Notes under the pieces: model-generated
Database searches by the model: none
The model's input: only the letters and a program-made list of their open reading frames with translations
What the model was told of the DNA's origin: nothing
Source of the DNA: Norana najaformis
Lineage: Eukaryota; Annelida; Clitellata; Crassiclitellata; Hormogastridae
Direction of reading: 5' to 3'
Length of the DNA stretch: 64,000 nt
Assembly (NCBI GenBank): GCA_964023275.1
Contig: OZ029916.1
Span: forward strand, 13,694,607-13,758,606
In this document: piece after piece, positions 1 to 12,700 of the stretch
Numbering within the stretch: position 1 is the stretch's first letter
How the letters are laid out: each line of letters begins with the position of its first letter
Program-made: the position numbers and the translations under genes

Positions 1-23
1 CATCAGCTTCAGAAGTATCATCT

Positions 24-50
24 CTGTGGAGTAGGGTGGCCCTAATTTTT
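24..50 (+). repeat. hAT-like left end: target duplication plus left inverted repeat
   Basis: Bases 24-31 read CTGTGGAG and recur exactly at 2993-3000. The left terminal repeat TAGGGTGGCCCTAATTTTT starts at 32. It matches the reverse complement of the right end at about 16 of 19 positions. An 8-bp duplication together with a short TIR starting TAGGG is the signature of the hAT superfamily. Confidence 0.88.
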
Positions 51-449
51 CTCATTTTTGAAATTTGAAACTTTCAACCTCTCAAATGGTTTCATTTTAG
101 TAAGAAACATTTTGTGCAAAATTTCGGCAGATAATCGTGTGTATAGATTGTATAGGAGTGGATGGAAAAGAAGGAGTGGATGGAAAAGAATCGTCTACAA
201 TGCGACCAACCCTCGTACCGAGGACGGTTGAAAAGAAGAAGAAGAAGAGATTGATCTGCATTTCGAGGGGCCGAAGTTTACTATGTAATCAGCAAGGTAT
301 GAATTTTCATAAAATCTTATGCACAGTGCACGCAGCTCTTTTGCACATTTTTTTGCCCACGAGTCCTTTGCACAATGCACAGTTGCACATGGCTCTTTTC
401 CACACGTGTCCTTTTGCACACGGGTCTTTTTCACACATGACCGACTTCC

Positions 450-457
450 TATATAAG
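450..457 (+). promoter_or_regulatory. possible TATA box of the hAT-like element
   Basis: TATATAAG lies about 280 bases upstream of the first recognisable coding piece and well inside the left end. Spacing would put transcription start near 480. This is inferred from the motif alone. Confidence 0.3.
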
Positions 458-733
458 ACGGTTAACTAGCCACAACAGATGAGATGAACGTCCACTCACT
501 GAGAGACAATCAGAGCCGAAGAAGACAAACACAGCCGAAGAAGACGGTCGAAGCCGACACTCACCCACCAAGAACGTTTAGAGCAGTAGACAAAGGAGAT
601 GGTTTGAGCCGAAGAAGATGGCAAAGCATTTGCAAGATTACCTAGTTAGCCACTTTAGGCATCAACCCACACCAAACAGCGAGTCAAAGATTTCTGCTCC
701 TGCATTAGAACTCCAACCAAACATTGCCAACAC

Positions 734-2647
734 TTGATCAATAAGCTCAAGCAACTATTCTATGAATGGCAGGGGTTTATGAACAAGAGTCATCAGTCCC
801 AGACTCAAACAGCCAAAGAAGCTACATTTTTAGACAGGATCGGGGAGCTGTTTGACATTGCACAAGCTAACACCATGGACCTCATTGAGAATCACAAAGA
901 TAAGCTATTCCTCGAATCACAGCAGAAAAAGGAATGATTGGGCTGCATGACAGGAGTCGAGAAAGTGCTGCTCCAACAACAGCAGAAGCAGATGGAGAAA
1001 GAGGAAACACTGCAAAGGAGGCAACAGCAATACCAACTTCAGAAATACGTCCTTTTGGAGAAAGTTATGTTGGAGAGCAGCACCGACTCGGAAGAAAGAC
1101 AGTGTGAATGTGAAGATCGTACGAGTACTGCTAACCCGCCATGAAAATAAGGACGACAAAGTGTTATGCTTGATCGAAATGGACTCAGTGACAGGGCTGC
1201 CATGATGATGGTCTTTGAAGCATCTGGGGCTCTCAGAGAAGACCCAAAAGCGTTTGCATTTAACAGGTCAACCATCCAGCATCTACCGAGAAGCAGCAGC
1301 TGCTGGCATTGTACAGGCATTCAAACCAAACATGATCCTTACAGTCAACTGGTACAGCAAGCTGATGTTTGATTTGACAGGGAAAGAGAAAGTGCATAGG
1401 CTGCCTATTCTGGTTTCAATGATGGGGAGAAGAAACTGTTGTCAATTCCAAAGATACCCGCAGGAACTGGCCAAGCTGTGGCTGAAGCTATGCTCAACGG
1501 AATATAAGAATGAGGCCTGAAAGGCTTGGTCCAGGGCATGTGTTTTAACACAACCAGCTCTAATACTGGCCAACTATCAGGTGCCTGCATCATTCTGGAG
1601 CAGCTACTGGGCCGGCCTCTTCTACACTTCGGTTGTCGACATCATATCATGGAACTTGTATTGGCTGCCACCTTTGGAGTACAGTATGTGTGGGGACTAG
1701 CCATGGACCAGAAGTCCTCGTCTTTAAACGGTTTCAAGAACAGTGGTCATCCATCAACAAAGAAAGATACGACGATGCCTTCTCCAATGATTTCGCCTCA
1801 TCTGAGCTCATCTATGTCCGAGACAAAGTCATTGTATTCTGTGAGCAGCAGCTGCAGTATGAGCAACCCCATGAGAACTATCATGAACTACTCCAACTAA
1901 AGCTTGTCTTTTTGGGCAGAATGCCAAATCATGGGACAAACTTCTGAGCCCCTGGGCGATGCATCAAGCTCATTGGATGTCAAAAGGAATATACAGTATC
2001 AAAGTTTGGCTCTTCAAACTGTCGGCAAGAGAATCTCGGGGACTGCTGTGTGAAGATATTTCTCTCAAAACTTTACATCAAGTACTGGTTCCTAGCACCT
2101 GTGGCTTCCAAAGCAGCCAGGAATGACCTGCTCTTCCTGCAGCAACTTGATGCTTATCCTGATCGCGATATCAGTGCAGCTACTTCACGCAAGCTAGCCA
2201 GTCACCTAAGGTACCTTTCCAAGGATTTGATCCTTCTCAACCTCTTTGATCCAGAGGTGGACTTGACCACAAAACGGATCATGCCGAAAGCATCAACAGA
2301 GAAAGAAGAAGCAAACGACCCATTGAAACACACAGAGGTGGACTTGGTGATGGTACAACAGAAGACTCATTGATTTCGTGACAATGTGGACAGAAATGTA
2401 TTTGGAATGCTGGGCATGCTGGTTGGATTCCTAATTGAAGAAAATGATATATGGAACAGTATGGATAAGCTCAAGGCTGCAGAGGCGATCATCAGCACTA
2501 GCAGTCACCAGCAATCATGCAGAGCAAGGTATCGCCATGATCCAAGATTCTGCACATATAGGGCGCTTTAAGAGCGAAGAACAGTTGCAGTATGTGCTTC
2601 AAGTTATCAAACAGAGTCGGGAAAACTTTCCTGAAGCGAAAAGATAA
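734..2647 (+). pseudogene. broken hAT-like transposase
   Basis: Pieces of one protein follow each other in different frames: 734-937, 938-1144 and 1166-1372 share a frame but are split by stop codons. They are followed by 1215-1520, 1526-1900 / 1633-1947, 2050-2373, 2386-2571 and 2435-2647. Recognisable blocks are a Q/E-rich coiled-coil-like segment (about 960-1060), LTGKEKVHRLPILVS, NTTSSNTGQLSGACIILEQ, a CRHHIMELVLAATF block, and a C-terminal block ending SNHAEQGIAMIQ then EEQLQYVLQVI. The same blocks recur in the second copy at 41345-42066, which shows this is one repeated gene family. I recognise it as a transposase-like protein widespread in invertebrate genomes. At least four frame changes and several stops mean no functional protein. 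Confidence 0.8.
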
Positions 2648-2973
2648 ATGCTACTTAAGAAACCATAAAAGCATATGCTATACATTCAGTGTACAGTAGA
2701 TTGATTTTAAAAACTTTTCTGTATCAGTTCGAGACTGTTAAATAAACACTAAAACAATAGTTTTCATTACAGCTCGATTTCTTGCATGGCTTAGTCAAAC
2801 TGATGGGAAACATTTTTGAATTCTATCATTTACGTTGTATGGCTAAACATTAGGGTCATTGAGCGACCTGTAAATATTAAAATTTTTTGCTCAAAATTTG
2901 CATATAATATTTATAACAAGGAATATCTTGAAAGGGTGAGACTTAATATTGCTTTGCAATTAATTTTCGCCAT

Positions 2974-3000
2974 ATAAATAAGGGTCACCCTACTGTGGAG
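2974..3000 (-). repeat. hAT-like right end: right inverted repeat plus target duplication
   Basis: The element ends ...AAGGGTCACCCTA at 2992, the inverted partner of the left end, followed directly by the second CTGTGGAG at 2993-3000. Confidence 0.88.
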
Positions 3001-3360
3001 TGCCCCTTTCTGAAGTCAGACTGGAACTTATCTATGATTTCTAGGTGTAGACAGCACATGTAGGTCCGTACGTAGGTCTGAGGCTTGACTGTTCAGCTGG
3101 AATCGTGCACCCCTTCTGTAGGTGGACCATTCCAGTCACAGAAGGTCAAAATAACATGCAACCAAAACCATCCGAAACGCAGTAAATCCGTGTTGAAAAA
3201 TAATTCTTGACACACAGACTCAACAACAATAATACCCAAACTGCCAGACTTATCAAGCAAGTTTCACATTTAGACAATTAACATCCATCAAAATGACATA
3301 AAGACAGCCAACGACCGATATCATCACGGACAAGCACAGAACAGAGTAGCCCTTTTTTAG
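3001..3360. repeat. R1 repeat, right portion (copy interrupted by hAT)
   Basis: Non-coding sequence alignable with 17410-17730. Shared blocks include a GTAGGTGGACCATTCC-like segment, TCCGAAACGCA, AAAAATAATTC, CATTTAGACAA, TCAAAATGA and CCAACGACC. Bases 1-31 probably belong to the same copy, so the hAT-like element split it. The left portion lies beyond the window edge. Confidence 0.65.
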
Positions 3361-3653
3361 ATGATGCATTGTCAGTGCAAATCAGTTTTCAAAACATTCT
3401 GCTGTGAATATTAATTTTACAGTTAAATTTAACTCATTGTTAAATGTTATTCAATAAGGTTATCAAGTTTTAGCATTTTGTGCTTTATTCAAGTTTTTTG
3501 AAATTATTATATGTAAAATATTTTTAATCTTGTTACATTAAAAGAAGTGATCATAGGCCTACTGTACTGTGTACGGGTTTATACAGAGCATATGTTAGAG
3601 TATCAGAGAATATTTTAGGCTATTGCAGCATGATCCCAGAACTTTTTATTTAC
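3361..3653. other. intronic AT-rich sequence
   Basis: BPTF intron 11, immediately downstream of exon 11 in the minus direction. No coding or repeat signal recognised. Confidence 0.5.
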
Positions 3654-3795
3654 CTTTCTGCAAACAGCTTGACTTGCCACAGTTCTAGTTGCTCCTCAGG
3701 TACCCAGAATTCGCTGATCAGTGGCTCCCTGATGATGGGAGTTTCCTGTTGACGCCGCTCACGCAGACCACTTCTCTGTGGTGGCAATGACCGCT
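3654..3795 (-). CDS. BPTF: BPTF exon 11
   Basis: Encodes RSLPPQRSGLR and then ISEFWVPEEQLELWQVKLFAER. This matches human BPTF, where ...PTPQRKGLRS precedes ETWVAEEELELWEIRAFAER. The acceptor is chosen at TTTTTGACTGTAG because the exon 10 phase then gives ...PNKERSLPPQ; an alternative acceptor at TGTACAG would add about six residues. Donor AAAG|GTAAAT, phase 2. The next exon is outside the window. Confidence 0.88.
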
Positions 3796-6700
3796 CTACA
3801 GTCAAAAACGGACCTGTACATTCAACTGTCATATCAATGCTTAACACCATTGCTTTTTTTCTAGAAAAAAAAGGTTCTCGAACTGAACAATTATGGAATT
3901 TTGTGCTAAAATTTCGTTATTTTTATCAATCGATAAACACTGAAAACAGTGTAAAGTTGTAAACATTGAAATTGAATTAAAATAAGTTACATTATATTAC
4001 ATAATTAAAATAACTTAGTAACAATTCTTTTATTAAAAAGTAAAATTATTTTTTATTAGCCAAACAAGGTGCCGGAACGCTGTTCCAGAGCATTCCCTCT
4101 GAAAAAAGCACTGCTTAACACTTTCAGTGTAATATAACCTGTAGTCAATAATCTTAATCGTAATCATAAATTTGTAAAGCACCACTTCAAAGTAGTCTCA
4201 TCAAAGGTGCTCCCGGCCTGTTGTCCCAGAACTGGGGAATAATACGATCTTCAGGCGCTTATGGAAGAGGGAGGGGAGAGGGAGAGAAGCTTCCATTGAA
4301 GGTCAGCAGGTAAGTCATTCCAAGAGACAGGGCCAGCAATAGCAAAGCTGCGGCGCTGAGCGGTGGCAGTTCAAGCTAGAGGCACGGAGAGATCGCCCTG
4401 AACCAACGAATGCAACGGTCTGCGGCCAGGAATAGAAGAAAGGGGATGCAGAGCTCCCTTAGATATAATGGAGCACAGCCAACAAGAGTTCCGCACAAGG
4501 GTCAAGATTTCGAAGAGAATACGCTCCCATATTGGGAGCCAATGCAATTGTTCCAGCATAAATGTGGCCAAACTTAGGAATGCCCCTTATCAGGCGAGCC
4601 ACAGCATTCAAGACAGACTGGAGTTGTGCAGTGTACCAGGATCCTAGGCCTACGAGGACGGCATGGCCAAAATCAATTCTTGAGCAGATGAATGCATGGA
4701 CCAGGGTAGCTGCAGCCTGGGTCGTGAGGGAGCATCGGATGGTGCCTCCAATACTGGATTATTTTACCATCCAAGAGGTACGCATTGTATGCCTGACATA
4801 AATCTAGAAACGGTTGATATCCTACGTTAACTTATTTAGCACACATCAGAACATTTTTAAGTCAACCAATTTTTACAACACTGTTATGCAAAAAAATGGC
4901 AAATCTGTTAGAAATTTTTTCTTGTTAAATTTATTGGCAAAATGTATCATCTGACACACTAGATTACAAACGACCTGGCAAATCTGTCACATCATTTTTA
5001 CACCCAACAGATCTAACGATCTGTGTTCGGAATAGAAACGATCTGACTAACACAATTAGAAATGATCTGTCAAATCTGTCATTTCTACTCCTTATACATC
5101 TAAAGAAAGATCTGTTGGGAGTAGAAATGATATGCATGTACATATCTAGACATTTAATATAGCACCTTTAAAGTACCTTACAAAAGCACTGCCATGACAG
5201 CCTAAATGGTGCTAAAGTTCATTATGAACAAAAGTTCATCTGTAAAATAACAATGGTCAGATAACTTGAAAACTCACCACTGGCAGGCTATCGCACACAT
5301 TCAAAGCCCAACCAAGGGTCACCCATATATGTATCATTATTTTTTCCTAAGGCACACACGAATGATCCCTTGGGATTTTGAAAATTTCGGCAGATAATTG
5401 TGTGTATAAATCTGGATTGGTAGCTCATTATTAATATTACTAACTGGTAGGTCATGACTTCAGCTTTACAAGTCTTGGCCTCAGCCTCATGAGTCCAGGC
5501 CTCATTAACATCACTGGATGATGAACTGTGGTTCCCCATAGGGGAAAGCCGTCCTGCTCGCCAATCCTTGTTCATGCCTGTCATATGCCAGCCGCATATA
5601 CTGTGTTTTCACTGGATCTTTTCTAAGCTGATTGACCTGAACTTCTACAACAATGGTCTTGATTGGTGCAATACAAATTATGCATATAACTATCATGAAT
5701 TCCCCTCAAATGCTTGAGTTTCACAGCAGTCAAACCTTGACATCTGAATCAACATAAACAATTTTAAAATAGTTTCAACAATAAAAATAATTTAAAAGAA
5801 ATCTGAAACTACCTTTGTTTGGAACAGGAATATCTAATGGTGAGATAGTTTTCTGAATGAGATATTCAGCTCTTAGATTGGTTGGGCCAATGTCTCTTCT
5901 TTTTAGTAATTCTACTGTTGTTACTTCAGTCTCCGAAACAGTCGTGTTCTTTCCTGCCATGCACTTAGTGGCCATATCATCCCAACGAATGTTAGCCCAC
6001 AGTATTCTCAGCTGAAGAGCAATGGCACTGAGATTCTTAGCCGTCTGTGTCCGGTATCTCCAGGCCGTTTTGAAATAAGGCCGAGGACAAGGATAAGGCC
6101 AACTGACATCATGCATCTTGCAGGCATAATTAAACCCAACAGCCTCCTTTAGGCCACCCTTTCTTGCCAGGATGGTAAGTTCATCTTTTTCAAGAACAAA
6201 TAAACTGCGCTTGTTGCTTTTTGTGAGAAAGTTCTGTGCTCGAGGAATGTTCCCTTTCTTAATCTGTTTTCGTTTCTTCTTTTCAGTTACAGAATTAATA
6301 TGCTTCAGAAGTTTCACTTGAAACTGAGTTTTGCCAACCTCTGTTAGATTTTCTTCTATTTCTTTCGCAATGTCCTTCGTCAACAGAATATTTCCATCTT
6401 TGATATAATTCTCAAGTGAATTTATCACATTGTGTGAACAACTAATTTCTATCTGAGTAGCACCTGCTACAGCAGCCGATGCAGATGGCCTCTGTTCCCT
6501 GACAGATTCTTCTTTGAATGCTTTAATGGAACAACAGTTCTGTTCCAAAAGAGCACGGCCAAGTGATCTGCTTTGTACGGGTGGCGGAATGATGTTGGCA
6601 GCTATCGACGATGCATTACTAATGTTTGAGTCTTCTGACATGACAACATCCTCGACTTGACATCTGGCAAAACAGCTGTCCATGCTGCTGCTGTCTTCGA

Positions 6701-9700
6701 GATCTTCTTTTTCTAAAGACACTTCATTATCGGAATTTTCTTCCTCCTGCTCTTCCTCCTCCTCCTCATTCTTTTCTTTGCTATTTTCTGAATCACCAGC
6801 TTTCTGTTTGGCAAAATTCAACTTAGCCATGTATTTGCCACTCTCTGGTGAAACCAAACTTCTGAAGTCACCACTGCAGAGACCTGCATCATTGTCTGAA
6901 TAGCCTGAAGAACACTTTGGCTGAATACATTCCGCTAATGCAACTTCTGCATGAAATTTCTGCAGTGCTAGTTCTAAAGCAGCTTTCTGCTCCACTTCCA
7001 ACTCCAGTTGTCCTGTTCTCATTTCCAGAAGCCTGTCCAGAACGCAATCAATTGTTGAATTTTTCTTATAAAATGATCGGGATAGCAAACCTTCACTGAC
7101 ATCAAAGCAGTCAGGAAAGTTTCCTTCTGTGTTTTTTCCCAATAGTCCCTGCTGTTCATGAGTTTCCAATTCATTAGATTTTACAGCTCTACAGTTGACT
7201 TCAGTTTTCTCTTCAACCTGACTGATGTAATTGGATTCAATGCTCTCATCCCTGTCAGTTCTGTCACTTGCAGATGGTTGGACTGACTTGGAATCAGACT
7301 CTTGACTAATAACAAGGCTGACGCTCCTGTCCTTTTCGCTGGATAAACCTGCTTCAGTGGACTGACAGTTCTTCCTGAACATCTGAAGAAAGCTGCATTT
7401 TTTTAAAAGGGAAGGTTGGTTGACTCTGGTGGCGCTCACCCAAAACCATCCACCTTTGCCCGTACTTCTATACTCTTCACCCTTCTGTTTCCACACCTAC
7501 AGAAATCGAAGCGATTATTAAACTAAACAAATCAAGCAGAATAAATCTGCCATTTCTCAGGCTGCAAAATTTAAACATCATCTAAAATACACCTCATACA
7601 TGCTACAGCATGTGGTTTTTTCTCATCATGTTGAGTATCGAGTATAGAAATAACTGGTATTATCAAACAACGCACCTCAAAGCTAGAAATATTATAACCC
7701 AATAGTACTATTTGTGACACAGGTATTTCAATGAATGTAAAAACATGAGACAGCCAACAAACAGCACTTACAAAGCCACAACTGCTAGCAACTGCTTAAG
7801 TATCTCCAAATGTCTGACAAACAACAGTACATTGAAAATAAAAAAGGTACTATCTCATTAGTTTACTCCAGTCTGTCTATGGGGACTGGAGTGAACTAAT
7901 TTTGTTAGTCTAACTATGTTAATCCATTAAGGTCCAAAGTCCATTATAACAGATGCCTCGAAAAGTACCAAAATTGCAGTCACTATTTTAACATTTTAAT
8001 AGTTTTACTTGATATAGCAAGTAGTACTGAGTTGTAACAGATCTGACTTGCCTATAGGTGATGCCACCTTTAAAAAGGGACCACAACATGGGATTTATTT
8101 ACTGAGATACAAGGCTCTGAATGTGGTCACCCATCGAAATATCGAAAATTAGGTTTCCACTGGTATTCGCTAGGGGATGCCCCTGTATATCAATCTAGCA
8201 CAACTGTTTATGAGAATGGAACATTGCAAGCATAACATTGCAAGCTGTATAACTTCCAACCAATGGATTTCCTACGGGCTTTCTTAACTTCAAATGCGTT
8301 TTACTGAAAACTGCATCTTTCAGGTACAGCATGTTCTAAATTCTACATAAAATGCCATAAAACTCTGATTATGCAGCATGATACATCATTATTTTCAGAT
8401 TTTTTCCTGATCATAGTGGTATGAATAACTCAAAATCCGCCATGTGGTTCCTTTTCATAGGCGGCATCATATATATGCTTTTCTGACTGTACCATGCATG
8501 TTTTTCAATTATATCAGTTAATTCTGTGTTTGATTTCAGTTCAGTAAGAAAAAACCACAAACATCAGTAAGTGCAGTAATTTTATTTTTGGTACAACCAT
8601 ATTTTTGTGTATATACTACACAAAATGCATACTAATGCACTACTAATATGCACATACTATGCTGGCTAATAACCATGTTGTATGTATGTATGTATGTATG
8701 TATCACTAAATTTGTAAAGTGCCTTTTAAGTAACTCACAAAGGCGCTAACGGTAGCCGTGCTACCAAGTTCAGAGCAATACACACCAAAAAAATTGAAGA
8801 ATTTGTGTTTATAGTAGTCGTTAACCTCAATAATGTGCTCTTCAGCCTTTGAAAAGCATAAGACAGTGCGGTATTGCATAAGATATAGGAAAAAGATGAT
8901 GGAAGATTTTGTCACAAAGTCCATAGCATTGTTTGAAAAAATGAAGCTTCCTTGTGAATTTATTGAAGTTGAACGAGACATGATTGGGAAAATCATCAGG
9001 ACTTCCAAAAAATTTTTTAAACTTGCGCGAATCCAAAGGTTGTGAATGACTGTTCTTGTTCCAGAATACAGCCTTAAGCTATATAGCTATAGCAAATGAG
9101 CCTTAACAACAGCTCATAACAACAACTGGCTGAGGAACACAGGCCAAATAATGTATCAAGACAGCCAGAAACAAACACAAGTTAAACATGACAAAGCTCC
9201 CAATACCTTCTTGATTAAAACTTTTTCGGCAATGCATGTTAACTGTAATTTTATTCTTCTTAGCAGACAATGAAATCTGAAGAGTGTTATTTAGCCCTGG
9301 CAAGTGCCCGACACCCATCATGAATGCTGAAAATATAGACTCAGAGATCATACTTTTACAGGAAGAATTTTACCACATAATATAGACCAATTCAACCAGA
9401 GGAAATAGGACAAGGCTTAAAGTGGTCAGTTACATGACAGGAAATCTAAGATAATGTATGGCAAGAGGACAGTGTGGCAAGGCGGCAGAAGAGCTAATGG
9501 GAGCAGACTGCATATGCCTGTTTCTGTGGCATGGTTTAAAACTAGATCTTTAGGGATGAATGTAAACATAAATCACCTGATGATGCAAACCAAGTGAATA
9601 TTTGACCCATGTTGATGCCACACAATCATCTTCATATCGTATTCGCTTAAGTTCCTTTTCTTTTTTCTTTCGGTCTTCTTTTTCACCCGCTGTTATCCGT

Positions 9701-12700
9701 CTTAATTTTACATGACCTATGTTAGATATACAGTAGAAATTAATTCTCTCAAAAAAATGCATAAAATTTAGTGCAGTACTGAGACACCATACAGAGTGAA
9801 TTCCAATAAAAGGCCTTCCAAAAAATAAAAAGAAAAGCTAAGTAAGGATAACATAGAGTTCAAGCATCTGAATGTTCAAGAGCACTATCAAATGATAATA
9901 ACAGATGACATGTTATATTGCAAGTTAGCTCCTTGGTTAACTTGATTTGTAGACTGACAGGTTTTGACCTATAAAGAGAAGTTACTCAAGTGGTCACAGC
10001 ACAGAGTAACTGGTGCAAAGAAAAAATCTCACTGACTAGAATGATACAGAAGTTTACAGATATTTTGATAAGTTAAAAGCAGAGAATAACTCACCCAGAC
10101 TTTCATGCCAAACACTGTTGAAGAGTAATGGTTTTATGCAAGCTTCCAAGATCATAAGTGCCAAACCAAAGTCAGCTGCTGTAGAACACAGACTGACAGC
10201 CTTCTGCCAACGTCCACTGTTCTGGCACCAGTTAGGATGAAGAAAGCACTGGTCAATGCTCCCTTCCAGGTTAAAGATACTTCTCTTAACAGCATCTACA
10301 GTCTGCCTACTTAGACCATAAATGACTCCATTCCACACAAATTCACTCAGAGGCGTTAGGCTGAACTTGTACGACAGATGACGTCTCTTCTCTCTCTCAT
10401 CATTCTGTTGTTGCTTGCTCAACGCCAAAGGATTAGTGCTATACAGGTTGACATATGTCTTGTAATTGCCTTCCATTCCTGTCAGAAGAAAATATTCCAC
10501 TTACAATTACAGTAGGAAATTGTCCAAGACACTACTAAATATTCATTTATAGCTCACATTTACAGCTTAATAAAAAAACAGAACTGCCAATCACTGAAAA
10601 ATGCAATTTAGATTTTAATGTAAAGCTTACCAAGTTTGAAAAGTGCAGGATAAGGTCTAAAATGCTGTTCACAATTGTTTTGCTTATCGGCTTCAAAAGG
10701 ATTAACTCCATACAGATGTCTTGCCTTCGATCTTGTCTGTCGCATCTCAGAAACTGTAATATAATCAACCAGCATTAGACGCTTTTCATTTATCAAGATC
10801 ACACTTTACAATAAATTCTCATATGTAATTATTTTGACCTAAAAAGCTAACCAAGCTTTCAAGTTAGGAGATCATTCCAGGTACATGGCACAACCACTGA
10901 GAAGGAATGGTGTTGTACTGGTGTGTGCAGGTTGCAAGATCACAAGCTGCAAATGATAGTGCAAACTTCACAACCGTTCTTATTCATGTATTTTGCTACA
11001 ATTGCTGTCAGAAAAATCTGGCTTTATAATAACAAATTCAAGTTTTGATCACTGAGACTTTCATTTCAATACTTTACAAGTACAAGACCATAATTATTTT
11101 TTTTAAACTTATACATTTTGGGAAACCTATGCTCAACATAAGTCCTTGAAGACAGCTCTAGGGGAATGAAGATTAGAAAATCAACCATCATTGAGGACTT
11201 AACATGGAGCATTACATCATCAAAACAAAGCCTGACTTACAGAAGATAATTGTTACCTTTAACTGTACAACATTCTGTTCTGATGATGCACACCTCTCAG
11301 GATGCTATGATTTTAATTTCTTGTTGAATAATCAGTTTTTTTTGCCTGTGGGTTATTCCATGTCAAATCAACAAGAGGTATACCAAATCTGGTGCCTACT
11401 TCCTCCACACATCTTGGATTCTAGTGAAATCTGACACTCATTTGCATAAATTCTTTATATCTGGCAATAGAAAATGTGTCAAATTTCATTAAAATCTAAT
11501 ATGATGTGGTGTACAGTCATCATAATATTGGTTGATTTGATGTGGAATGACACTTGTGATTTTGAATTTTATGGATTTTTTCCTCTCCACTGCTAAGTTT
11601 TGCTTATTTGTTTCCTTGTATCAATTTACATCCTGCTCAAGTTGTGGGCATTGAGGCCTGTTGTCTGACTTCGTGATCCATAAAGGCACACCAGGCTTCT
11701 CTATCACAGTCTCTTAATTTATGTTTTTAGTTCCAAACTAATAATGGCTGGCACTCTGTTATTTGTCTGCATTCATGAATTGACCATGAACTGAAGAACT
11801 GTTCCTTTCTTATTTAGGTCACACCTTTTTTACTTGCTGTGTTCATTTTTCCTTGCATCCTTCCTTGCTCAAAATTTCTTGCATCTCTGATTATGGCTGA
11901 CTCATTACAGCGATTGCTTTTATTTGTACATTTTGCCCGTTACTACTCCATGCCAAATCTGGTAGCAACAGCTCTGCTGTCAAATTCACATGTGCATCAC
12001 TGCATTCTGGTATGTTTTTAATCTGACTTCAGCCCATTCATTTTACCTGGTTCTTGGTGCTGCTTTTTCATTTCAGTCATATGTGCTGCTGCTGTATGAT
12101 ACCAGGGGTATTATTTTCCATCATGTTTAATTCAAATTCATATAGAGCATCTCTATGCTGAATGAATTTTGGTGCTATGGTAATGGTGGTGGGCTTGCCT
12201 ATCTTTTTAAGTCATATCTGCCACTGAAAAAAGTCATTTTGCCTATTCTTGCACTCAAGTCATTTGAGGTCCTGGCTGCTACTCTCATTTTGGGCAATAA
12301 ACATGTATTGCTTGTAAATATTTATCATCCACCATCCCTCTCTTTCACTGATTTTCTTAATGAATTCCAGTCACTGTTTGAACATTTGATTTCCTCCCAC
12401 TCTGAAATAGTTATTATGGGTGACTTTAATATTCAGAAATATTTCAGCAACTTTAGTAGCTGGTCATGGTTCTTCATCATTTCTAGATATGTTGGAAGGG
12501 TTTAACATGAAACAACTTGTTACCTTTTCTACACATAATAAAGGCCACATCTTGGATGTCTTGATAACTCATTCCGATTTGAATTCACTCCATTCTGTCA
12601 CTCCTGTTGAGTCATATCTATCAGATCATGTTGCAATTTTCTTAAAATATGACTTTCCATTTAAACTATCCCCAAATTATAAAACTGTTAAATTTCACCC

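Larger units (their letters stand above)
32..2992 (+). mobile_element. hAT-like DNA transposon, complete ends, decayed coding region
   Basis: A 2961-bp element bounded by near-identical inverted ends (TAGGGTGRCCCTWATTTWT) and flanked by the 8-bp duplication CTGTGGAG. Inside is one long coding region broken by stops and frameshifts, read on the plus strand. It lies in BPTF intron 11, antisense to BPTF, and appears to have landed in an older non-coding repeat (R1) that continues at 3001. The intact ends and target duplication suggest the insertion is not very old, yet the protein is clearly dead. The hAT assignment rests on ends and target-site length; I could not see a clean catalytic triad. 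Confidence 0.85.

Noticed and set aside
195..434. Overlapping open frames at the left end of the hAT-like element
   Set aside because: Low-complexity Lys- or Ser-rich readings of the non-coding end; no match to the second copy.
6682..6903. Ser-rich plus-strand open frame
   Set aside because: Antisense of the acidic Glu-run in BPTF exon 10.
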